A DNA stretch of 64,000 bases from Halichoerus grypus (taxonomy: Eukaryota > Chordata > Mammalia > Carnivora > Phocidae), in assembly GCF_964656455.1 (NCBI RefSeq), contig NC_135719.1, positions 4,133,163 to 4,197,162 on the forward strand. The letters are read 5' to 3'. This document shows positions 47,916 through 58,141 of this stretch, piece after piece; positions within the stretch are counted from its first letter, which is position 1; the number at the start of each line of letters is the position of its first letter. The notes below the pieces were generated by a model. The model saw only the letters and a list, made by a program, of their open reading frames with translations. It had not been told where the DNA came from and searched no databases. The position numbers were made by a program, and so were the translations under genes.

Positions 47916-49018
47916 GTAAGTAATGTGTGTACAAAATAAATCTGAGTGTGATCAGTAATTGGGACTCTTTGTTCCTTGTCACTTTTGACGAGAAATAGGG
48001 ACTTCTAGCAGGAGGGCATTTGGAAGGCTTTTTTTGACTGTTCGCCTGCTCCCACTGAGGTGATATGACATGTTTGTATGAGACTCTTGAATTTTCCATA
48101 TGCGCTGATGTACTTTTGACAGAAAGCAGTTCATGAGATTAGAACTGCTGCATGCCCCTGGCTGCTAAGAGGCGTTCTTTGTCACTATGTTTCAATACCA
48201 GAGACGAGGCAGTGTGTGAGTCTACACAAAGGATGTGCGTTGACGAATACGGGTACCTTGTGCCCTCGAGACAGAAAACTTGGCTGATGCTAGAGAACCC
48301 CTGTCTCTATCTCCCTGTTTTAACAAAGTCGGATGGGAGATGGTATTCTAACAGCTCTGGATTAGCAAAGGAGGTACCCCTTTGCCAGAAATTGAGTATT
48401 CATTCTGTCTACTTAAAAGTGTGATGATTGAAAGGAATCTATTTTAACCCGAAGTAAAAATACCTACATTCTTGATGTCTGGTTTGGTGTAAGTAGTGGT
48501 GGGCAGAAGGCTTGACCAAGTGGTAAGGTTCTGTGCATAGAGACAGGGAAGGGGAGACATCGGGGGGGGGGGGGAAGGTTCAGGGTTAGGAATAAGCATG
48601 GTGCAGCAGACTCCCGGCCGAGAGAGAGGTGCGCTGTGGGAGGAATTAGAGAGGCACCTGGAGATTCTGCAGAAGACCTGGAATTCTTCATTACTAGTTT
48701 ATTAATTATTATTTACTTAATTGTTATTGGGGAGTTTGGGCAGACCTTGGAGGTGTTGCATGACTGCTTCTCTGGAATTGACATGAGGGTTGCTCACAGG
48801 TGGTGAGGAAGTCAGGGAACCACAGACAGCAGGAAGGTTGGCAAGGATGCAGCCACAGGGGTGAAGAGGAAGGGACGGATGTTGGGGACAGCCCGTGGGA
48901 AGAGAACCAGGAGACTGGGCATCTTGAGCTGTCAAGATTGACATTTTCGACTTGACTGTCTGCTTTGAAAAAATAATAGCTGAAGTCTTGTGTGTACCAA
49001 GAAGCAGTGGGGAGGGGG
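47916..49018. other. Start of intron 4, little recognised
   Basis: Unique-looking sequence with a G13 run at 48562-48574. No exon. Confidence 0.4.
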
Positions 49019-49216
49019 GTGCGCCTGGGTGGCTCAGTCGGTGAAGCGTCTGCCGTCGGCTCAGGTCATGATCCCAGGGTCCTGGGATCGAGTCCCACAT
49101 CAGGCTTTCTGCTCAGCGGGGAGCCTGCTTCTCCCTCTCCCTGCTGCTCCCCCTGCTTGTGCTCTCTCTCTCTTTGGCAAATAAATAAATAAAATCTTAA
49201 AAAAAAAAAAAAAAAA
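49019..49216 (+). mobile_element. Carnivore SINE, sense
   Basis: Target duplication gcagtggggag on both sides. Head gcgcctgggtggctcagtcg, A18 tail. Confidence 0.95.
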
Positions 49217-49756
49217 GCAGCAGCAGTGGGGAGAAGAGGGTAAAGCTAGAGCCTGGGGAAATGCACCCAGCTGTGGGAAGAGAGCAAGTGAAGACCGCCA
49301 AGAAGGAGAGCTCTCCCCATCACTGAACCTGAGGCAGGAGCACACTCAGCCTGTCCGTGCTGCAGAGCAGAGGGCTCTGGGTTTGTCCACTGCTGGGGCT
49401 GGCCCTGAGGACCCAGGGTTTCCCAGCGCCTGTCCTGGCTCAGCATATAAAAGGTGCCCTGTGTGAATTTATGGAATGTGTATTAGGCTTCAGGTGCAGG
49501 AACTTTCCTGAATCTTTCCAAAGAATCTTTAATATAATCTGAGTGATACTGTTAATTTCATATACTAATTACCGTACTGAGTAATCGCTGAGGACCTTTA
49601 AAGTTGGACACCGGAAATGGTCCGTAATCTAGAGTTTCTAATACAGTCTTTTTCTGAACACTGCATATTATAGCAATATCTTTAAACTTCAATAATCAGA
49701 AGTTCTTTATATAAGGTTTCTGTTTTAATGTTTGTTTTTCCAAAAAAAGGTATTTT
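49217..49756. other. Intron 4, nothing recognised
   Basis: Unique-looking. No exon or named repeat. Confidence 0.35.
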
Positions 49757-49955
49757 ATTTTATTTTTTAAAGATTTATTTGAGAGAAAGAGCATGGGCAT
49801 GGGGGGAGGAGCAGAGGGAGAGGGAGAATCTCAAGCAGGTTCCCTGCTGAGCACGGAGCCCGACGTGGGGCTCTGTTTCCTGACCCTGAGATCATGACCT
49901 GAGCTGAAACCAAGAGTCGGATGCTTAGTTGACTGAGCCCCCCAGGCAACCCCCC
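49757..49955 (-). mobile_element. Carnivore SINE, antisense, older subfamily
   Basis: Target duplication caaaaaaggtatttta / caaaaaagtatttta. Head changed to gagccccccaggcaaccc. Confidence 0.92.
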
Positions 49956-50189
49956 CAAAAAAGTATTTTAAACCTTAAAAAAATCAACTATACCCATAAA
50001 GTGCTATTTATATATATGTATTAATTGTATATCAATTTTTTGTCTCCAAGCTTTAGTTTTTATTTATCTTCCTGATGTTTCCCCAGATGTAGAGATCATT
50101 GTACACTTTTCTTTGCATTTTTATTAGAAATCATACAATTGCTTGCTTTCCTGAATCTCTTAGGGAATGAACACTTTGGCCAAGTTTTC

Positions 50190-51171
50190 CAAATATTTGA
50201 AGATCTTAAACATTTTATATGGGTCTTATGTATGTGATGTAATGTAAAAGCAATAGGTATTTACCGCAGAAATCAAAACTATGCTATACTCTAAAGAAGA
50301 GAATAAGAATGATCTGCTTTCTCACCACACAAAGATATTGTTAATGTTTTGGTGTGTATCTTCCTGATATACTTTTCTAGTATATTTTTATATCGTTCTT
50401 TTTAACCTTTTTACTTTATTTTTTTTCCTAAAGATTTTATGTATTTATTTGACAGAGAGAGATAGCGAGAGAGGGAACACAAGCAGGGGGAGTGGGAGAG
50501 GGAGAAGCAGGCTCCCCGCGGAGCAGGGAGCCCGATGTGGGGCTCGATCCCAGCACCCTGGGATCATGACCTGAGCCGAAGGCAGACGCTTAACGACTGA
50601 GCCACCCCGGCGCCCCTAACCTTTTTACTTTATATTTCATGATCATTCCCCTGTGTTTTCAAATATCCCTTTTCAAAACTGTCTTAATGACTAGTATTTG
50701 TCTGTATTGCAACTTATTCCATTAACCTACACTTTGAGATATCGATGTGGTTTCTAATTTTCACTAATATAAATGACACTGTGATCAAAGTCCTTGCACA
50801 TCTCTGTGCATTTGGTAATTTTTTGCAGGATAAATTCTTGAAGTGCAAGTATTGGATTAAAAGACAAGGACATTTTAAAAGCTTTGGTAAATACTGCCGA
50901 CTTAACCTACAGAAATGTATGATTCTAACTCCCACCAGCAGTGACTGAGAGCGATTTTTTTCCTCCCACACTCTCACCAACAAAGCTTTGTTGACTTGAC
51001 AGAAGAAAAATGTATTCTGTTGGCTTTTTTCATTTTGCATTTCTTTACCAGTGAGATTAAATATTTTTTGTGTCTATTGATTCTATCCATTTCTTCTTCT
51101 GTAAATGTCAATTGTGTATTTTTTTCCTTTTTTAAAAAGATTAAAGTGTTCATCTTTTTGTGTTGATTTCT
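50190..51171 (-). mobile_element. Old L1ME-like fragment, antisense, with SINE inside
   Basis: tttgcaggataaattcttga, ctaactcccaccagcagtga and ttttcattttgcatttcttt follow the reverse complement of an old L1. SINE at 50420-50616. Confidence 0.7.
50420..50616 (-). mobile_element. Carnivore SINE nested in L1, antisense
   Basis: Exact 17 bp duplication taacctttttactttat at both ends (50403 and 50617). Head ends gccaccccggcgcccc. Confidence 0.97.
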
Positions 51172-51372
51172 TTTTTTTTAAGATTTTATTTATTTGAAAG
51201 AGAGTGTGAACACAAGTGAGCGGAGATAGGATTGGGGGGAGGGACAGAGAGCAAGGGAGAAGCAGACTCCCTGCTAAGCAGGGAGCCTGACACGGGGCTC
51301 AATCCCCGGACCCCGGGATCATGACCTGAGCTGAAGGCAGACGCTTAACCGACTGAGCCACCCAGGCACCCC
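51172..51372 (-). mobile_element. Carnivore SINE, antisense
   Basis: Exact 18 bp duplication ctttttgtgttgatttct at 51154-51171 and 51373-51390. Last SINE before the SINE-free 3' part of the gene. Confidence 0.97.
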
Positions 51373-51394
51373 CTTTTTGTGTTGATTTCTAAGA

Positions 51395-51640
51395 ATTTTA
51401 TTTTTTAACATGGATATTTTTGAACATATTCAAAGCTAGGCAGAGTTGTATAATGAACCTCCATGGGACACACAGATCAGCTTTAACAATTAGGAATTTA
51501 TGATCAATTGTTTCGTCGTGCCCCCATCCCCCTCCCCCTAAATTTTAAGCAAATCTTAAACATCTTATTTCATCCATAAATATGTCAGCGTGTGGGTCTA
51601 AAAGACAGGGCCCCTAAGAGTTTTTCAATATAGGAAAGGT
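51395..51640. mobile_element. Old L1-type 3' fragment
   Basis: agttgtataatgaacctcca and cttatttcatccataaatat belong to a common old mammalian repeat, the same family as 46620-46883. Confidence 0.5.
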
Positions 51641-52436
51641 ATTAACATCTTATTCTTCATATATGCAAATGCTCAGCAGCAGATATTTTCCCCAGGTTTT
51701 TGTGCATTTTTTATTTTGTTTATGACATTTTTTTTTTTTTACAGTGCAGAAATTTAGCGTTAGTCAAATGTATGCATCATTCCCTTCATGGTTCCTTCCT
51801 TTGCCTTTATGCTCAGTGGAGGCTAAATAAGATCTAAGATCTTATCCAAGATCAGATGAGATTTTACCTCCCTGTGGTATGACTTATTACAGAAAATATT
51901 TCAGAATATTCATAATGCTAACGAGCCGTGGGGGCCATGCGCACATCCATATCTGATCCCTGGTTGTTTTGTGCGTCTTGCTCTCTCTCTGGCCCCAGGG
52001 GCTATAAGTTGTCCTTGCTTTGAAAATACTTTTTCTTTTTTCCTCATTCACTGTTTCTTGTTCCCTGTTGTAAACCCCTGCTCTCCCTCTCATCCGTGGC
52101 TTCTGTGTTAAATCAGGGAGAGCAGGTATGCAAGCTTGTCGATGGATCTGTAAAGCTGAGTAACGAGATGGCCCCAGGGCCCCGGGTGCACTCTGGTCAA
52201 TAAAGTTCACAGACTTTCTCAGATTCCCCTGGACTCCTCCGGGCCTTTTCCATGGTTCTTTTTTTTTTTTTTAATTAAGTTTCAGAGGTAGAATTTAGTG
52301 ATTAATAGCCTCTCGTGCTGGTCTTTGCCGCGTCCTGATGAGTTGGTTCTCCCCGGCTCACGAACACACTCTCTCATTATGCCTGATTTGCTGCTACTGC
52401 AAGCAGTAGTGTGTGAAGGTAACTCACTTTGGCCAG
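51641..52436. other. End of intron 4, nothing recognised
   Basis: Contains gtcaataaagttcacagac near 52197, which could suggest an LTR poly(A) region, but no LTR ends are visible. Ends in the weak exon 5 acceptor tract. Confidence 0.35.
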
Positions 52437-52576
52437 GAGTCTGGGTGTGAAACCCCGTCTTCTCCGCAGGTGTCCAGCGTCAACGGGACAGACGATGAAA
52501 AGGCCTCTCATGTGGGTCCTGCTGACACGCACCTCAGGTCTGAGAACGATAAGCTGAAGATCGCCTTGACACAGAG
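52437..52576 (+). CDS. HOMER2: HOMER2 exon 5 (linker; alternative 11-residue start)
   Basis: 140 bp: 46 codons plus the first two bases of Ser176 (AG|T). It begins [11 protein letters not shown], then [14 protein letters not shown] and on to [11 protein letters not shown]. The acceptor at 52435-52436 follows aactcactttggcc, a fairly weak tract. A second AG at 52468-52469 in frame would remove exactly the first 11 residues. The donor AG|GTACGG is at 52577. The exon encodes the flexible linker between EVH1 and the coiled coil; the last part ([12 protein letters not shown]) begins the helix. Cys133 is encoded TGT where I recall Arg in human, which would fit a CpG-to-TpG change. The exon ends at residue 175, the same point at which Homer1 and Homer1a diverge. 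Confidence 0.95.
52470..52576 (+). other. HOMER2: Short form of exon 5 (alternative acceptor, Homer-2a type)
   Basis: The sequence cgtcttctccgcag ends at 52469 and is a better pyrimidine tract plus CAG than the upstream acceptor at 52436. Splicing here skips 33 bp (52437-52469), deleting [11 protein letters not shown] without changing frame, and gives a 343-residue protein. Homer-2 proteins differing by 11 residues are known from human and rodent (2a versus 2b, also called Vesl-2 and its delta-11 form). The position fits that event. Which form dominates cannot be told from DNA. Confidence 0.85.
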
Positions 52577-52934
52577 GTACGGGTATTTAAATCCAGATGG
52601 CATTTTCTCCAAGGTCAGTGCCTCCCCGCGGCCTTTGCCGCCAGGCGGGGTTTCACGAGGAGACTGGGTCCTGCTCAGAGTGTCTGGTCTTGTCTGCGGG
52701 CCAAAGGAAGGCCAGCTGGCTTCATGGCTGTTCTCTGTCTGGCCGACCAGACCAGGAGTGTGTGTGTGTGTCTGCCTGAGTGTGTGGGAGAGTACACAGC
52801 ATGTGGAAGACGTGCGCGTGTGTGTCTAAGTGTGAGAGAGACGTGTCCCTGTTCTTGTGTTTTGTTTTGGCTTTTGAGGAGCCAAATGTATCATTTATTT
52901 GTATAGCATAAGACTGAATCTCGAACATCCAAGA

Positions 52935-53280
52935 AAAACCTATAAAAACCTGTTAAAAATAATACAACCTTGCACAAAAATCAATAGCTTTTCTATGTAC
53001 AAACATCACATAGAATATGTATTTGAGGAAGAGATTTCCTTTACAATACGAACTAGAACCATCAATTACATGAACTAGAAACATAAAATACAGAAAACTT
53101 AAGGGCACAGTATCTCTGTGAAGAAAGTTGTAAAATGATTTTGAGGACCATAAATGAATAATTAAACAAATAGAAAGATATATTCTATTGGGAGGTGGTA
53201 GAAATGCCTTCATATTTTAAAAAGAATCCGTTCCCCCTAAATTGATGTATAAATTTAACACAGTCCCCATAATAATATCA
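52935..53280 (+). mobile_element. Old L1 ORF2 fragment, sense
   Basis: agaaaacttaagggcacagt, aatagaaagatatattctat and taaatttaacacagtcccca follow L1 ORF2 in sense. It continues for a short way after the younger L1 (53762-53800). Confidence 0.7.
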
Positions 53281-53296
53281 ACATGATTTTAATTTT

Positions 53297-53761
53297 GTTT
53301 TTTTATTTTATTTTATTAGTTAATCACCATATATTACATCATTAGTTTTTGATGTAGTGTTCCATGATTCATTGTCTGCGTATAACACCCAGTGCTCCAT
53401 GCAGAATGTGCCCTCTTTAATACCCATCACCAGGCTAACCCATCCCCCCACCCCCTCCCCTCTAGAACCCTCGGTTTGTTTCTCAGAGTCCATAGTCTCT
53501 AATGGTTCGTCTCCCCCTCCGATTTCCCCCCCTTCATTTTTCCCTTCCTATCTTTTTTTTTTAACATGTATTATTTGTTTCAGAGGTACAGATCTGTGAT
53601 TCATCAGTCTTACACAATTCACAGCGCTCACCATAGCACATACCCTCCCCAAAGTCTATCACCCAGCCACCCCATCCCTCCCACCCCCCACCACTCCAGC
53701 AACCCTCAGTTTGTTTCCTGAGATTAAGAACTCCTCATATCAGTGAGATCATATGATACAT
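53297..53761 (-). mobile_element. 5'-truncated, internally deleted L1, antisense
   Basis: 3' UTR of the same L1 family as 24470-25420 (gtgttccatgattcattgtc, caggctaacccatccccc). Flanked by aacatgattttaatttt and aacacgattttaatttt. Compared with the 24.9 kb copy about 100 bp are missing at 53728, where gagattaagaa joins ctcctcatatcagtgag. Inserted into the older sense L1. Confidence 0.9.
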
Positions 53762-53979
53762 AACACGATTTTAATTTTTAATGACTACACAGGCCGCGCT
53801 TACAGTTTTCCTACCTTGAGAATGTGGCCCATTTCCTGACGGCTGGGCTGGCCCCATGAGCACGCTCAGAACTGCGGTCCTTGGGAATCATCCTGTCCCC
53901 GCCCCGGGCAGGGGCTTGGCCAGCTTCTCCCAGCCCTTCTGTGGCTGAGAAGCTGCTCTCCCCAGACTAGACCCATTGA

Positions 53980-54100
53980 AAAGCTGGATCATACTAATAT
54001 CTCCATTTTACAGATGAGGAAACTGAGTCCCAGGGGTAAAGTGAGTCCTTGCCTAAGGTCACATGGCTAGTCAATTTCTCCACCGTCCTGCCTGCTTTTC
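53980..54100 (-). mobile_element. MIR core, antisense
   Basis: tccattttacagatgaggaa, actgagtcccaggggtaaag and ggtcacatggctagtcaatt are the reverse complement of the MIR core. Confidence 0.88.
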
Positions 54101-55259
54101 ACTCTTTTGTTGTTTAAGACACAAGATACTTCTTGGATGAAAATGTTTCACCCCTAAAAACAAAGGTTTTTAAATCCCAACTTAATGAACAAGAGCATTA
54201 TAGGAATGGGTGTGAAGCCATTTCCCTAAATCAGCTTAAATTCTCAATCATCAACTCTGAAATTAATCAGATTTCATTTTACTTTTTTTTTTTCTTTTTT
54301 GCCTGTGGTGCTTGAAACTGAAAGCTTGAATTTCTAGTCACGTCCCTACATCCTTGAAGCTGTGGGATGGAAGATAACCAGATTATTGAGATACAGTCCT
54401 ATTTACTTACCCCTCACCCAGCCCCCAAAAAGGCCTTTCGAGACAGAAGTGACTTCAGCCAGCAGGGTTGATTAGAAGCCGGACACTTTGAGCAGGGCAC
54501 GCCCCGCGTGTCCCGTGGGTCCTGTGCGTCCTGAGCAGCCCTGGCCTCGGGGCACCTGCAGCTCCGCACTCGGGTGGGCTGCAAAGCCAGGAGACAGAAG
54601 GAACAGGAAAGCCAGCAGCCCCTGAGGGGAGCCTGATTGCAGTTTGTTTCTCGAAACTACTTCCTAGTGGAGCACGTTGGATGAAAGACAAACAGGAGGT
54701 TGTTTTGGTCCCGTGGAGGTGTCCTGCAGACCTGTGGTCCTCCCCCGCCCCTGAGGGGGACCCACGCTATCACTGTCCCCTCTGCCCTCTGGTCATCGGC
54801 TCTGGATTCCCCAGCAGGCTTGGAGGGGGTACAGGTTATCATCTGGAGCCGGGCTGCCTGTCACACCCGGGGTCCTGGGGTGTCGGGGACTCGTGAGACT
54901 CTCGGAGACCCGCTTCAGAGCCTGTGGCTTTGGGGCTCCCTTGAGGAAGGGACGGGACAGAGGGTTCTGGGGCAGGGGCTCAGTAGGGAGTGGAGTGAGG
55001 GGGTCCTCCCCGCACCCCGTGGCTTCCTTCTTAGCTTCGGCTCCTCCTCCTCCAAGAGTTTTGTTCTCTCCTAAAGCGCTAGCCCGGCAAGGTGACCTGT
55101 TGGCACTAGAGAGGCGCCAGCCCTTCCTGGCACCTGGTCCTCCTGGCCGGCCCGCCGGGGGGCCGGGGTGTGGCCCCCAGAGGCAGGAGGGGTGGCAGGG
55201 CGGGTGGAGCGGGGTGGCTGGCGCCCGGCGTCCGGGTCACCGCCTGGGCCCGCCCGCAG
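54101..55259. other. End of intron 5, no repeats seen
   Basis: Sequence grows GC-rich towards exon 6. No mobile element or exon recognised. Confidence 0.4.
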
Positions 55260-55530
55260 TGCCGCCAACGTGAAGAAATGGGAGCTGGAGCTGCAAACCC
55301 TGCGGGAGAGCAACGCCCGGCTGAGCGCGGCGCTGCAGGAGTCGGCCGCCAGCGCGGAGCAGTGGAAGCGGCAGTTCTCCATCTGCCGCGACGAGAACGA
55401 CCGGCTCCGGAGCAAGGTGGGTGCCGGGGCGCCCCGGGGACGGGGGTCCCCGTTCCGCTCCTCTCTCCCCGCCGCCCTCACTCGCCGCCCCCCCCGCCCC
55501 CGCCGTGGCGGCAGGAAGACTCGCTGTCGC
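55130..55530. promoter_or_regulatory. CpG-rich segment over exon 6
   Basis: Dense CpG on both sides of and within exon 6, ending in a C-rich run (cgccgcccccccc-like, 55480-55500). Looks like an intragenic CpG island by eye. No promoter motif identified. Confidence 0.5.
55260..55416 (+). CDS. HOMER2: HOMER2 exon 6 (coiled coil, residues 176-228)
   Basis: 157 bp: one base completing Ser176, then 52 codons from [20 protein letters not shown] to ENDRLRSK. The acceptor cgcccgcag has a G-rich, poor pyrimidine tract. The donor is AAG|GTGGGT at 55417. Heptad spacing of Trp, Leu and Ile residues ([24 protein letters not shown]) fits the first segment of the Homer coiled coil, which mediates self-assembly. 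The exon sits in very GC- and CpG-rich DNA, unlike exons 2 to 5, and many third positions are G or C. Small differences from human (Leu for Ile, Ser-Ala for Thr-Thr) are conservative. Confidence 0.96.
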
Positions 55531-57382
55531 TCCCCTTGGAACCCCCCCCCCCCCACTTTCCCGAGGAGGAGCACGAGTGAGTGAGCCGGGTTTCACCGCT
55601 GCTTTGCAAAGGAGAAGACGAACCCACGGGAGCCTCCAGCCTTGTCCCTCTGATGCTAGCTGGGGGCGGCCCTCCCTGGGCATGTTCTGCGGTGCGCTGA
55701 TCTTCGGTAGAGAAAAGGGATCCAGAGGGTGAAGGAAGAAAATAGATCCGGGAGACTGCGAGGAGCGTTCACTCAGCAGCCCTACTTCCGTGCATATCAC
55801 TGTGTCTGAGGACATGGACTGGGAAGTGGGCCAAGGCGTATGGCGCCTGAAGTGTGAGCTGAGTGATCCGAGCAGGCCTCCGATCGTCTGCAGCCTTCCC
55901 TGTAATTAGTCGCTCGCGCTCTTCGTGGTGGGGCTGAGTCGATGAGGTGGTTGTGGGGCGGCCAGAAAATCCCCAGTTGAGACCCCAGGGGGCTCCGTGT
56001 GGCCGTGTTTCGATGCTCAGCCCATTTATCAGGCAGGCCGTGGACAGCGGCTGCCGTGTAAGTGTGGGATTTCAGGGGGACACATCACCCTGAGACGGGC
56101 CTTCACCCCCCTGCCCCCCGTTTGTAACCTGCCCACCGGCCTGAATGGAGCCACCAGAGGCCGCTCCCCTGCTTGCCCATCTCACGTGGCTACAGTTGGC
56201 ACATAAAACTGCCCAGTGTCGTTTCTTCACGTCAGTGCCTCAGTGCTGCCCGTGAGGGCGCCAGGCCAGGTGCTGGACTGCGTGCGTTCCCTCCCGGGCC
56301 TGGCCGGTCTGTCTGCCCGCGGCCCCGATTGCCCATCCTTCTCTTCCCGAGCAGAGAGCTGGCTCTCGCCCTTCGCGCGAGTGTAACGGGGGGAGGAGAG
56401 GAAGTTCACCCCTTAGAGTTTGCTCCCTCGACGGGAAGCACTGGGAACTTGATTTCTAGGGCACAAGGTGGAAGTTGGTGGAGTCCCCGGTGGCTCCTGG
56501 GGCTGGGGGTTCAGACACCGGGGGCTGGCGTGCAGCCGCCTCTGAAAGTGTCGTCATCCTGACCGCCCGGCGCCCTTCCCCTCGAGGGCTGCCGCCTGCT
56601 TGTGGGACCCCATCAGTGTGGTGCTTTGTGTTACCGTTGGCTCCCTTCCATCATGCTCTCCGCACACACGCTCTGGCCGCTGGGAAGCACTCGGCGTCGG
56701 ACGGCCAGGCCAAGGCTGTGAGGCCTTTGAACCCCGTCTGAGGGGTCAGGCCAGGGAAGGGGAGAAGAATGCGCTCTGGAGACTTGCCGGTCCAGTCTGC
56801 CCCTCTCAGTTCTCCCAGAGGAGGCTCGCTCACAGGCCAGGCCCTTCCGGTGTGCGTCAGTAAGGAAAGGTCACCCTGGTTTAAAATGTTTGAAATGTCA
56901 TTGCGTCTCATTTGGGGGCCGCTGTCCCACAGCGTTAATTGATTCTCTTCCCTGCTGTCTTAAACCTTTGAGATGAAATAGAGTAATTCAGGACACGATC
57001 AAATGGTGTAAAAAATCATTATGGGGAGAAGCAGATAGATTCGTGGGACATCTGGCCCCTACTCAGGACGAATCCTTTAAAGCAAACCTGCCGTTCCTGT
57101 CCCGGGGCGGTGAGAGCAAACCGGAGGCCCGGCGGGTCCTGTGGCCGGGTTTCGTGACTGCTGTGGCCCTGCCGGCATTAGGCAGGGCGTCTCGGGCACG
57201 CAGGGCAGGGCGGACAGCCCTGTGGGGAGCCACACGGGGTCTGTGGGCAAGCACAGGAACAGCGTGTAAGTGGGTTCCTACACGGTTCATTGTAAAAGAC
57301 AGCCTCAACGGCCGCGGTGATCTTTTGCTCCATGACCCAAGTAAACGAGCCTCCCTGCTCCAGCCTGCAGTGTTTGTTACAG
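55417..57382. other. Intron 6, no repeats recognised
   Basis: About 2 kb, GC-rich, without SINE or L1. No supported extra exon. Confidence 0.4.
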
Positions 57383-57493
57383 ATTGACGAGCTGGAGGAG
57401 CAGTGCGGCGAGATAACCAGAGAGAAGGAGAGGAACACGCAGCTCAAGAGGAGAATCGAGGAGCTGGAGTCGGAACTGCGGGAGAAGGAGACG
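57383..57493 (+). CDS. HOMER2: HOMER2 exon 7 (coiled coil, residues 229-265)
   Basis: 111 bp, 37 codons, phase 0: [18 protein letters not shown], then [19 protein letters not shown]. The acceptor is tgtttgttacag and the donor ACG|GTGAGT at 57494. Highly charged heptad repeats with Ile and Leu in the a and d positions continue the parallel coiled coil. Cys236 and the RRIEELE core are retained. It is separated from exon 8 by only 567 bp. Confidence 0.96.
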
Positions 57494-58060
57494 GTGAGTA
57501 GAGGCGCCCGTGGGCGCTGTGCACCCAGGACACGGCAGGTGTCGGGGTGGGGGGACGTGACCGGCCCTGGGGGGCAGCTGCCTGGACGTCAGCACGGGGG
57601 CCAGCCGAGAGCTTCACCGAGGCTCGGGCCCGAGGGGGAGCCGCACGTTGACGAAACAGTTGGGAACGTTTATAGGTGAGCTGCCGTCACAAGTAGAGTT
57701 CTGCTGTCTGGCTAACGCAGCGAGAGCCCCCGCCGTGCGGGCATTTGTTTTTTGGGGGGGGCAGGACCACTAAGTGCACAGATGCTGGAGACCGTGGGCA
57801 AGGCGCCAAACCTCCCAGCCTCCGTTTCCCTATCTAGAAGATGGGGATGCTAAGAAGCCGTCTCTTTGTGGCGGTGTTCAGACGTCGGCTACGATAATGC
57901 ACGTAACAGGATTGCCCGTGTGCTGAGTGTTAACTCCACCGCCTTTGTTATTATCGAGGACGTCAGGAGCTGCTTCCGCTAATGTGCACACGGATCGTGG
58001 GCTTTCAAGGAGGTGTTTTATCTGACTTTCCCATCCTTTTTCAAACTTCTGTCCCCTTAG
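57494..58060 (+). other. Intron 7, containing a diverged MIR
   Basis: A MIR-like core at about 57785-57935 (cctccgtttccctatctaga, agatggggatgctaa). A G9 run lies near 57754. Confidence 0.6.
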
Positions 58061-58141
58061 GAGTTGAAAGACCTCCGCAAACAAAGTGAAATCATACCTC
58101 AGCTCGTGTCAGAGTGTGAATACGTCTCTGAGAAGTTAGAG
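58061..58141 (+). CDS. HOMER2: HOMER2 exon 8 (coiled coil, residues 266-292)
   Basis: 81 bp, 27 codons, phase 0: [20 protein letters not shown], then YVSEKLE. The acceptor tctgtccccttag is followed directly by GAG, making a TAG-GAG tandem (NAGNAG) site. The donor is GAG|GTAAGG at 58142. It encodes the middle of the C-terminal coiled coil, with a Pro in IIPQL that is also present in the Homer2 I recall and probably marks a break between helical segments. One conservative change (Val for Met) is seen. Confidence 0.96.

Noticed and set aside
51830..52260. Possible LTR with gtcaataaagttcac
   Set aside because: No paired TG/CA ends, no duplication and no matching family recognised.
55170..55580. 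136-codon frame overlapping exon 6 in another frame
   Set aside because: It is a shadow of the real exon. It would matter only if the 52614 donor were used, which is noted as a finding.
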